Below, in pieces: positions 6,502-12,042 of a stretch of 27,045 bases of DNA. The stretch's first letter is position 1. Every line of letters begins with the position of its first letter. The stretch is from Methanoregula sp. UBA247. Lineage in GTDB: Archaea; Halobacteriota; Methanomicrobia; Methanomicrobiales; Methanospirillaceae. The DNA is taken from the NCBI GenBank assembly GCA_002495055.1, contig DADR01000037.1, positions 1-27,045 on the forward strand. The letters are read 5' to 3'. The position numbers and the translations under genes are program-made. The notes under the pieces are model-generated. The model did not search any database. It was not told the DNA's origin and saw only the letters and a program-made list of their open reading frames with translations.

Positions 6502-7228
6502 ATGGGCGCTTAATCCTCTTGCGTGGTGTCAGGAAGAGCTGAAAATAAAACCACGTTTATTCCAGCGTGATCTCCTGAATACGACATCAAGAAGGATTGT
6601 ATTATGTTGTCACCGTCAGAGCGGGAAAACAATGGGTGCGGCAATGTTAGCGTGTCATAACTTAATTTTTCGTACTGGGCATGTCGTCGTTGCTTCACCG
6701 ACATTTAAACAATCACAGAGGATGGCAAGAACGATAAAAAAGTTCTTCAATAAATGCAGCCATCGTCCTGTTTTAACAACAGAAAATGCTTTTTTCTGGG
6801 AATCTGAAACCGGGTCCTCTTTGTCAATTGTCAGTTTGGATCAACCAGATAATATCAGGGGTTTATCAGGTGTACGATTGGCAATTGTGGATGAGGCAAG
6901 TGCCGTCGATGTGGAAAGTTATGCGGCATTAATTCCTTCTCTGGCTTCTGTGCAGGATTCACAACAGATAATAATTAGCACGCCACGAGGCCGAATCGGT
7001 CTTTTCTGGGAAATCTGGAATAATATGAGTTATGAAAAATATTTTTTGCCAGTAACAAAAAACCCGGAGATTTCTGCATCATGGTTAGAAGAGGAACGAA
7101 AAACAATGGGCGATTTGCTTTTTTCACAGGAATATCTTTGCGATTTTACGAGCGCGCAGAGCTGTGTATTTGATCTAGATAAATTTTACAACGCAATTGA
7201 TCCGAGTATATCGGCGGTGATGATATAA
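6488..7228 (+). CDS. Terminase large subunit, ATPase half (split gene)
   Basis: The large terminase motor pumps viral DNA into proheads. This 246-residue ORF holds only the ATPase half: adenine-binding FQRDLL (25-30), Walker A HRQSGKT (42-48), Walker B LAIVDEA (131-137) and coupling motif STPRG (164-168). A typical single-chain large terminase of about 450-550 residues carries a nuclease domain after this. Here the ORF ends in TAA at 7226-7228, and the nuclease follows in another frame, overlapping by one base (TAATG). A GAGGTGA ribosome binding site stands before the ATG. All ATPase motifs are intact. Its partner protein would be needed for DNA cutting. Confidence 0.9.
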   Translation: MQALEWALNPLAWCQEELKIKPRLFQRDLLNTTSRRIVLCCHRQSGKTMGAAMLACHNLIFRTGHVVVASPTFKQSQRMARTIKKFFNKCSHRPVLTTENAFFWESETGSSLSIVSLDQPDNIRGLSGVRLAIVDEASAVDVESYAALIPSLASVQDSQQIIISTPRGRIGLFWEIWNNMSYEKYFLPVTKNPEISASWLEEERKTMGDLLFSQEYLCDFTSAQSCVFDLDKFYNAIDPSISAVMI

Positions 7229-8010
7229 TGCAAGTGGATAATTGGGAAGGGTTAAAACATATAAAAACGGTTGCAGCTCTTGATGTGGGTCAGATCAGGG
7301 ATTATTCGGTTTTAACGATTCTGGAAGTTTATGATAGAATCCAAGAAAACCCGTTTAATAAGAAACCGTACCGATTTAGAACAATTGGTCGGGAATTTCA
7401 CGTCGTTTATCAGGAACAAAAAAGAGGTTTGGGATATCCGGAGCAGAAAGAATGGATTTTACAAAAACTCAAGAATTATCGGGAATTAGAAAATAAAAAC
7501 CGAGTTCCGTTTACATTATTAGTCGAGACTAACGGTGTTGGTCTGACGTTATTTCAACTTTTAAAAAAAGAGTTTCCGCAAAGTTGGCATATCAGGGGTT
7601 GCCTGTTAACGAACGGTGATTCTATCGACGACGTTGACGGTATTTATCACTTACATAAAAAAGAGATCATCAATTCTCTCGTCTACGTTCTGGATTCCGG
7701 ACAATTGAAAATCCCGCATGATCTCCCGACAAAAAGTGATTTATTAAACCAGGCATCGGGATTTATCCGTACGTTTTCCGAGACAGGGAGAGAGAAATTA
7801 GAAAGTGATACCGAGAGCAGGCACGACGACGCAATTATTAGTTTGGCTTATTGTGTCTGGTTCGCGATTTATCGGGATATGGGGGTTGTCGCATGTCCAT
7901 CGATATATGGCTCTGTTCAACAAGCAGTTTCAGAATATCACGTCGAACCAGCAAGCCATTTAGACGCGCTTGTTGAAAATTTTCATTCAGAATGGCGGAA
8001 GGTATCGTGA
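7228..8010 (+). CDS. Terminase large subunit, nuclease half (split gene)
   Basis: This 260-residue ORF matches the RNase H-like nuclease domain of large terminases. Acidic metal ligands are visible at D19 (VAALDVGQIRDYS), E100 (LLVETNGVG) and D200/D201 (SRHDDAIISLAY). The order and spacing fit the C-terminal domain of phage TerL proteins, which cut concatemeric DNA at the start and end of packaging. The start ATG overlaps the ATPase stop (TAATG), which suggests coupled re-initiation. The frame is already open from 7201, so a one-base insertion or deletion between 7201 and 7228 could also explain the break. No slippery heptamer is evident there. The downstream ORF begins with GTGA at its stop. 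Confidence 0.88.
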   Translation: MQVDNWEGLKHIKTVAALDVGQIRDYSVLTILEVYDRIQENPFNKKPYRFRTIGREFHVVYQEQKRGLGYPEQKEWILQKLKNYRELENKNRVPFTLLVETNGVGLTLFQLLKKEFPQSWHIRGCLLTNGDSIDDVDGIYHLHKKEIINSLVYVLDSGQLKIPHDLPTKSDLLNQASGFIRTFSETGREKLESDTESRHDDAIISLAYCVWFAIYRDMGVVACPSIYGSVQQAVSEYHVEPASHLDALVENFHSEWRKVS

Positions 8011-8162
8011 TTCACGTTTCCATGAAATCATCGAATGTTGAACCTGCATTAGAACATTTAAACAGACTTCGAAATCATGAAGATGACGGGGGAATTGGAA
8101 TTATGATTCAGAAAATCGAGGAGGGATTAAATGCCATACACGAACCAGGCAACGGCGAATAG
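8007..8162 (+). CDS. Small hypothetical protein, 51 aa
   Basis: GTG at 8007 overlaps the terminase stop (GTGA), and GGAAGG lies at 7997-8002 as ribosome binding site. The 51-residue product is acidic and helical in its middle (EPALEHLNRLRNHEDD, then IQKIEEGLNAI). It has the size of short terminase-adjacent phage proteins of unknown role. An internal ATG at 8022 is an alternative start. No family is recognised. Confidence 0.5.
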   Translation: MIHVSMKSSNVEPALEHLNRLRNHEDDGGIGIMIQKIEEGLNAIHEPGNGE

Positions 8163-8220
8163 AAAACTCACTAAAAAAGAAAAAAGAAGGATTCGCCGGG
8201 AAAATAAGAAGAAGAAATGA
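8131..8220 (+). CDS. Very short basic peptide, 29 aa
   Basis: This 29-codon ORF has the best ribosome binding site of the element, GAGGAGGG at 8119-8126, four bases before its ATG. It overlaps the end of the 51-aa ORF in another frame. About half of its residues are Lys or Arg (for example KKEKRRIRRENKKKK), so it would bind nucleic acid or acidic partners without a fold of its own. A T-run follows directly (8223-8228). The ribosome binding site is the main evidence that it is real. Confidence 0.5.
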   Translation: MPYTNQATANRKLTKKEKRRIRRENKKKK

Positions 8221-8222
8221 TC

Positions 8223-8228
8223 TTTTTT
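8223..8228 (+). terminator. T-run terminator after the packaging operon
   Basis: Six T follow the 29-aa ORF stop by two bases. This would end the operon that begins at 5245. Confidence 0.35.
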
Positions 8229-8266
8229 CGAACTGGATATCGGAAGCGTTTAGTTGTGTGAGAATA

Positions 8267-8352
8267 TTTTGCGCACCGACCAGAAATCCGGGAAAACCAC
8301 CATCCCCCGGACACCCTACACTCGGTCTATATCTTCTTCCGGGTGCGGAAAG
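8267..8352. other. Structured non-coding region (stem-loop), possible RNA or packaging site
   Basis: No convincing gene covers 8229-8500. Instead, 8267-8277 can pair with 8342-8352 (about ten pairs with one mismatch; core CGCACC with GGTGCG). GACC at 8278-8281 can pair with GGTC at 8324-8327, stacked on the first stem. TCCGGG at 8287-8292 pairs with CCCGGA at 8306-8311. The nesting suggests a folded RNA or a structured DNA site. Its place downstream of the terminase genes makes a pac/cos-type site one option. The strand is unknown. Confidence 0.4.
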
Positions 8353-8379
8353 GTGTATGTAAACAATTACCCCATCGAA

Positions 8380-8433
8380 ATTGCGAAAAATACTAATATC
8401 CGCAGAATTTCTATTTTTAGTAAAATTCGCAAT
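8380..8433. repeat. Imperfect 15-bp inverted repeat
   Basis: 8380-8394 and 8419-8433 are inverted copies over 15 positions with 12 matches: outer arms ATTGCGAA and TTCGCAAT, inner arms TACT and AGTA. The loop is 24 nt. It may end transcripts arriving from either side or bind a dimeric protein. Confidence 0.5.
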
Positions 8434-8499
8434 ATTTCCCAATGAGGGCGTAATAACGCGAATGTGTATCATGGCGCCGGAGGGCAATAAGTCAGACCT

Positions 8500-8712
8500 T
8501 CAAACGAATTCATTTTCTGTCATAGAATCCTCAAATACTCGACTGAGAAATTCGGCCGGGTACATACCTTTTTTTATTACCAAATTACCCGTTAAACCAA
8601 CGGTCGATATTTTTGCTTTTATTTTTTCTACGTCCATCCCCGGTTGCAACTCGTGCGAGATACCCCTCAGGAGAGATAGTAAACTCCCCCATGCTTGTAA
8701 TTGGGGAATCAT
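8500..8712 (-). CDS. Possible small hypothetical protein (70 aa), frame uncertain
   Basis: This minus-strand frame encodes 70 residues. The second half (from MDVEKIKAKISTVG onward) has purine-rich first codon positions typical of real coding DNA; the first half is less convincing. No ribosome binding site is seen before ATG 8712; a later start at the Met of PGMDVEK is possible. It overlaps the 51-aa frame at 8585-8740, and I cannot decide between them by eye. No family is recognised. Plus-strand frames across the same stretch look like shadows. Confidence 0.35.
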   Translation of the reverse strand: MIPQLQAWGSLLSLLRGISHELQPGMDVEKIKAKISTVGLTGNLVIKKGMYPAEFLSRVFEDSMTENEFV

Positions 8713-8740
8713 GAATACTTTTTCTCTTATGTTTTGTCAT
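8585..8740 (-). CDS. Alternative small minus-strand ORF (51 aa)
   Basis: ATG at 8740 lies about 26 nt downstream of TTTTAATA (plus-strand 8765-8772), the spacing expected for a leaderless archaeal mRNA. The 51-residue product is basic and hydrophilic (MTKHKRKSIHDSPITS at the start, GDGRRKNKSKN near the end). It ends in TAA at 8585-8587. It overlaps the 70-aa frame in another phase. One or both may be made from a single transcript. No family is recognised. Confidence 0.35.
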   Translation of the reverse strand: MTKHKRKSIHDSPITSMGEFTISPEGYLARVATGDGRRKNKSKNIDRWFNG

Positions 8741-8824
8741 GATGATGCATTATTGTCAAATGCGTATTAAAACATTGCATAATTTTCCAAATGATTAAGA
8801 TACCGAGCCATCTATCTTTGATTA

Positions 8825-9241
8825 ATGTCGAATCCAAAACCTACATTAACTTCCCCGGGGATTTATCTTCTTTTTTTTATGATTTTACTCATTCTGGGAT
8901 ATTATAAAATAAATCAATTGTTTGGTGAACGTTTTGCTGAACTTTATGTAATGATAGTGGTGATAGTTTTTATATTCGGCTTAACACGCTTTAATCCCCC
9001 ATCGAAACCAAAAATACCACAATATGAGCGAATTCAAACTGATGAATCACGGTATATTCCACCAGAAGTGAAATTGGCAGTGTGGATAAGAGATGGTGGG
9101 AGATGTGTGTTGTGCGGCTCGAAACAACATTTAGAATGGGATCACGATATTCCCTATTCAAAAGGTGGAAGTAATACTGAAAATAATATCCGAATTCTTT
9201 GTAAGAAATGCAATAGAAGAAAACATGCAAAAATTGAATAG
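8825..9241 (+). CDS. Membrane-anchored HNH endonuclease
   Basis: This 138-residue protein has two hydrophobic helices (about 12-27 and 39-54) followed by a cytoplasmic-type HNH domain. The domain shows two zinc knuckles, C94/C97 (RCVLCG) and C126/C129 (CKKCN), the DH pair D106/H107 (LEWDHDIP), N120/N121 and H134. This is the complete McrA-like HNH pattern. HNH nucleases next to terminases help packaging in HK97-like phages, but those are soluble. Membrane anchoring instead suggests cutting of DNA at its entry point, as in superinfection exclusion; this is inference. The start is ATG with no clear ribosome binding site. It is transcribed toward, and convergent with, the lipoprotein gene. Confidence 0.85.
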   Translation: MSNPKPTLTSPGIYLLFFMILLILGYYKINQLFGERFAELYVMIVVIVFIFGLTRFNPPSKPKIPQYERIQTDESRYIPPEVKLAVWIRDGGRCVLCGSKQHLEWDHDIPYSKGGSNTENNIRILCKKCNRRKHAKIE

Positions 9242-9257
9242 AATTATCAGAAAAATG

Positions 9258-9443
9258 CTATTTTTCTGCTAAAGTTGGAGTAATATTTACCGGTATTGAT
9301 ATTGTTTCTGGACATGGAGGACAGAACGGATTGTGTTGAAGTTTGTTAACTCCATTACATTCGTTTGCACATATTGTTTCTGTACAACCTGCGGTTGACA
9401 TGAAAATAAGAAATAATGCAATTATTATTACAATTTTTTTCAT
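9258..9443 (-). CDS. Small Cys-rich lipoprotein
   Basis: This 61-residue protein has a classic lipoprotein signal: MKK, a hydrophobic stretch to residue 15, and the lipobox STAGC with C20 as the lipid-modified residue. The mature part is only 42 residues and holds four more cysteines (C25, C29, C41, C44; CPPC motif), so disulfides or metal binding outside the cell are possible. A GAGGAAG ribosome binding site precedes the ATG. It sits at the right end of the element, convergent with the HNH gene. Prophage ends often hold surface-exclusion or host-benefit lipoproteins, and it is a candidate for that role. No family is recognised. Confidence 0.7.
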   Translation of the reverse strand: MKKIVIIIALFLIFMSTAGCTETICANECNGVNKLQHNPFCPPCPETISIPVNITPTLAEK

Positions 9444-9510
9444 TTTGCTTCCTCAGAATTAGTCATTTGAAATATCCTCCGGTTAAGCCTTGCAAGCAGT
9501 CCATCCGGAA

Positions 9511-9702
9511 TTAAATATATATGATATTTTCAAGTTCATAAGATTCATGATGATAGATAGGGAGAGATAAAAAGACTGAAACACACCTTTTTAATACGCT
9601 CAAACAATGATATTTGAGATATTGACACCTACAAATCTTTCTGATTACTGGATGAACGGAACGGGAAAAAAGACAAGAGATAAGATAATGAAAACTTTTT
9701 CT
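9511..9702 (+). promoter_or_regulatory. Right-end non-coding region with possible promoter for ruvAB
   Basis: Between the lipoprotein start and the right repeat I see no gene on either strand. A strong TATA-like stretch (TTAAATATATATGAT at 9511-9525) points toward ruvA, with about 195 nt to its start. Since the insertion separates ruvA from the ruvC promoter, this element-borne sequence may now drive ruvAB. Excision-factor or integrase arm sites could also lie here, but no clear repeats are visible. Confidence 0.35.
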
Positions 9703-9714
9703 TATCCTGAGATA
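9703..9714 (+). repeat. Right attachment site (attR core)
   Basis: This is identical to 1160-1171 (TATCCTGAGATA). With the following base it reads CTG AGA TAG, the original ruvC end, and the ruvA ATG follows four bases after that stop. It fixes the right boundary of the element. Confidence 0.85.
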
Positions 9715-9719
9715 GTACA

Positions 9720-10316
9720 ATGATCGCACATATCCATGGTAGACCGGTCCTGGTGGGTGAGAGGTGGGTGGTAATCGATGTCGGGGGCATCGGGTACCAG
9801 GTGCAGGTAACCCAGCCCGCACTTCAGTTGCTGGCACACACGACAGAACCGGTAAAACTCTTCACGTATATGGCGGTCCGTGAGGATGCGATAACGCTCT
9901 ACGGTTTCATGCACCAGAGTGAACTGGAAATGTTCAGGATCCTCCTCGGGGTGAGCGGGATTGGACCCCAGATTGCCATGAACCTCCTTTCACAGATCGG
10001 AATCGAGGATTTTGTCATGGCGATCCTGAATGAGGATGAAAAAGCACTTACCAGGATTTCCGGGATTGGTACCAAGAGTGCGAAAAGGTTGATCCTTGAA
10101 CTCCGGGACAAGATGAAGAAAGTCAGCGAAACGATGGTTGCGGGAGATGTCGGCAGGGCCAGCCCGGTTGTTCACGACGCAGTAAGCGCACTTATCTCGC
10201 TCGGTTTTGCAGAAAAAGAATCAAGAGACGCAGTCAGTGCTGCGGCTCTGTTGATGAAAACTCCCACGGTGCAGGATCTCATCAAAGCTGCACTCGTGAA
10301 AATGAAGGAACGCTAA
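9720..10316 (+). CDS. ruvA: Holliday junction branch-migration protein RuvA
   Basis: RuvA tetramers hold the four-way junction and load RuvB rings. The 198-residue protein has the usual length and three domains. These are an N-terminal OB fold (1-62, GGIGYQVQV), two helix-hairpin-helix motifs (VSGIG at 78-82 and ISGIG at 113-117), and a C-terminal RuvB-binding helix bundle (about 150-198, DAVSALISLGFAEKESRDAV). The start ATG lies 5 nt after attR. A ribosome binding site is not obvious, as expected if it was once coupled to the ruvC stop four bases upstream. ruvB follows after 4 nt. The gene is complete. Confidence 0.97.
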   Translation: MIAHIHGRPVLVGERWVVIDVGGIGYQVQVTQPALQLLAHTTEPVKLFTYMAVREDAITLYGFMHQSELEMFRILLGVSGIGPQIAMNLLSQIGIEDFVMAILNEDEKALTRISGIGTKSAKRLILELRDKMKKVSETMVAGDVGRASPVVHDAVSALISLGFAEKESRDAVSAAALLMKTPTVQDLIKAALVKMKER

Positions 10317-10320
10317 GGGT

Positions 10321-11322
10321 ATGACCGAGAGGATTATCTCACCCGGGCCACTTATGGCGGAAGCAGACGATCCAACTATCAGGCCAGCCCGGCTGGATGA
10401 ATTTGTCGGGCAGGTACAGGTAAAAGAGACATTGAAAATCGCGATCGAAGCAGCACAGAAACGCGATGAACCCTTAGACCATCTCCTCTTTTCCGGGCCG
10501 CCGGGCCTCGGCAAGACCACACTTGCGCATATCATAGCTCACGAAATGGGTGCTGATATCAGGGCAACGACCGGCCCTGTGCTTGAAAAACCGGGGGATA
10601 TTGCGGCACTCCTCACCCCGTTAAAACGCGGGGATATCCTGTTTATCGATGAAATCCACCGGATAAACCCGGTTGTTGAGGAGGTGCTGTATCCGGCGAT
10701 GGAGGATTTTTTCATCGATGTGATGATCGGTGAAGGACCGAGTGCACGTTCGATAAAGCTGAACCTTGAACATTTTACCCTTATCGGGGCAACAACAAAA
10801 CAAGGCCTTTTAGGTGCCCCGTTCCGGGACCGGTTCGGGATTATCTCCCGGCTCGATTTGTATTCCTCCGAAGAACTCGTAAGGATTGTCACGCGGAGTG
10901 CATCCATCCTGAAAATCCCGATAACTCCTGACGGTGCAGATGAGATAGCAAAGAGGAGCCGGGGAACCCCACGGATTGTCAACCGTCTGCTTCGGCGTGT
11001 CAGGGATTATGCAAGTGTCAAAGGTGATGGTACCATCAATCGCGAGATTACCTCCCGGGCGCTCCAGATGATGCAGATCGATGAGCTTGGACTTGACGAG
11101 CTGGACCGGCGTATTCTCTTTGTTATTGCCAAAGATTTTGATGGGGGACCCGTAGGTGCGAAGACCATCGCGATCTCTGTCGGGGAGGAGGTACGGACCA
11201 TAGAGGATGTGTATGAACCGTACCTTATCCAGATCGGTTTTTTAAAACGCACCCCTCAGGGAAGAGAAGTCACACCTGCTGCAAAAAAGCATCTCAATAA
11301 TCCGCAAAAAACGCTGATATGA
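10321..11322 (+). CDS. ruvB: Holliday junction helicase RuvB
   Basis: RuvB is the hexameric AAA+ motor that moves Holliday junctions. The protein has 333 residues, the family norm. Visible are Walker A GPPGLGKT (59-66), Walker B LFIDE (107-111) followed by IHRINPVVEE, the sensor-1 strand with GATT, the RGTPRIVNRLLRRVRD sensor-2 region and a C-terminal winged helix (VYEPYLIQIGFLKRTPQGR). It starts 4 nt after ruvA, with a GGAA-type site inside the ruvA end. Bacterial-type RuvB in an archaeon points to old horizontal transfer of the whole ruvCAB unit. It converges with the minus-strand gene at 11401. Confidence 0.97.
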   Translation: MTERIISPGPLMAEADDPTIRPARLDEFVGQVQVKETLKIAIEAAQKRDEPLDHLLFSGPPGLGKTTLAHIIAHEMGADIRATTGPVLEKPGDIAALLTPLKRGDILFIDEIHRINPVVEEVLYPAMEDFFIDVMIGEGPSARSIKLNLEHFTLIGATTKQGLLGAPFRDRFGIISRLDLYSSEELVRIVTRSASILKIPITPDGADEIAKRSRGTPRIVNRLLRRVRDYASVKGDGTINREITSRALQMMQIDELGLDELDRRILFVIAKDFDGGPVGAKTIAISVGEEVRTIEDVYEPYLIQIGFLKRTPQGREVTPAAKKHLNNPQKTLI

Positions 11323-11400
11323 GGCAGGATTGGGGTCCAGTTCTGGATTCCGGATAATGGGGAACCTCATTCTCCTCCTCACTGGTCATAAGTCTTCTTC

Positions 11401-12042
11401 TCACTGTTGCTTTCTCATGGTTAACAGGAACGGCAGCAGCATCACGACCGCGATAATCGCCATGAATTGCAGGAAAAAAAACAGGAGAGATTCGCGACCC
11501 TGGTCATAGAACCTGAGATCTACTGACAACGTCTTATTCCACTGTATGAGGGTTGAATTATCCGGGTATCGTATGACATTGGCGCCTGGGCTGATCCCGG
11601 CAAGCAGCGGGTTCTGCACAGCGAATTCCTGCGGGAGGGAAATATTGACATGATACGGACTCTTGAAGGATGCCTGAAGGTGGTTATCACGAATGGGCGA
11701 GATATACGAAACGGTATAGTTTCCTCGTTCAAATGTTATGGCCATGACATTGCTCGTAAACGAAGGGCCGGTCTTGTTGAACCGGCAGGGAGAACAATTC
11801 CCTGCCAGTTGTATTTCTCCTACGGTAAGTGGTGCAGGTTCACCAAGCAACCCGGTATCGACAAACTCATACCGTGACGAGTCCTCGATCTCTATCGATG
11901 CCCTGTACGCAGTCCCATTGGGGAAAACCAGGTAATCAGCTGAGAGTGCCCCGGCAGAGGGAACAACAACCACCGTGATTATAAGTGCAACGCAGAGAGC
12001 AGCGATGGCAGATCTGCGTTGATCTCCAGGGGGGGTTCGCAT
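11401..12042 (-). CDS. Membrane-anchored extracytoplasmic protein (DUF5803-like)
   Basis: This 213-residue protein starts with a twin-basic n-region (DQRRSAIAA) and a hydrophobic signal segment (about 13-31, ending SAGALSA). A beta-rich extracytoplasmic part with two cysteines (CSPC) follows, and then a C-terminal transmembrane helix (about 187-208) and a basic tail (MRKQQ). The layout, external domain with a C-terminal anchor, recalls archaeal DUF5803 proteins, an assignment I make from memory with caution. It overlaps the 3' end of threonine synthase by 64 nt; the signal segment needs this upstream start, so the overlap is probably real. The function is unknown. Confidence 0.75.
   Translation of the reverse strand: MRTPPGDQRRSAIAALCVALIITVVVVPSAGALSADYLVFPNGTAYRASIEIEDSSRYEFVDTGLLGEPAPLTVGEIQLAGNCSPCRFNKTGPSFTSNVMAITFERGNYTVSYISPIRDNHLQASFKSPYHVNISLPQEFAVQNPLLAGISPGANVIRYPDNSTLIQWNKTLSVDLRFYDQGRESLLFFFLQFMAIIAVVMLLPFLLTMRKQQ

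Larger units (their letters stand above)
1160..9714. mobile_element. Integrated virus- or satellite-like element inserted at the ruvC 3' end
   Basis: The boundaries are a perfect 12-bp direct repeat, TATCCTGAGATA, at 1160-1171 and 9703-9714. The left copy covers the last codons and stop of ruvC. The right copy sits 5 nt before the ruvA start. Joining the copies gives ruvC stop TAG, a 4-nt spacer and ruvA ATG, so the ancestral state was a compact ruvCAB operon. Directly inside the left end lies a full tyrosine integrase. The rest holds viral-type genes: RHH protein, P-loop replication-type ATPase, small terminase-like protein, split large terminase, HNH nuclease and a lipoprotein. Base composition is visibly more AT-rich than the flanks. 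I recognise no portal, major capsid, prohead protease or tail gene in about 8.55 kb. A satellite of an archaeal tailed virus or a shrunken provirus both fit. The chromosomal insertion is directly visible; the life style is inference. Confidence 0.88.

Noticed and set aside
7195..7235. Programmed -1 frameshift producing a fused terminase
   Set aside because: The frames would allow it, but I see no slippery heptamer. The TAATG overlap explains expression of the second ORF by re-initiation.
8101..8487. Minus-strand 128-aa ORF
   Set aside because: It runs antisense through the 29-aa ORF with its strong ribosome binding site. Its Phe-rich stretch is only the complement of a Lys-rich sequence, and the stem-loops explain the rest better.
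8381..8770. Plus-strand 129-aa ORF
   Set aside because: No start signal, and composition unlike neighbouring genes; the minus strand shows more coding-like frames.
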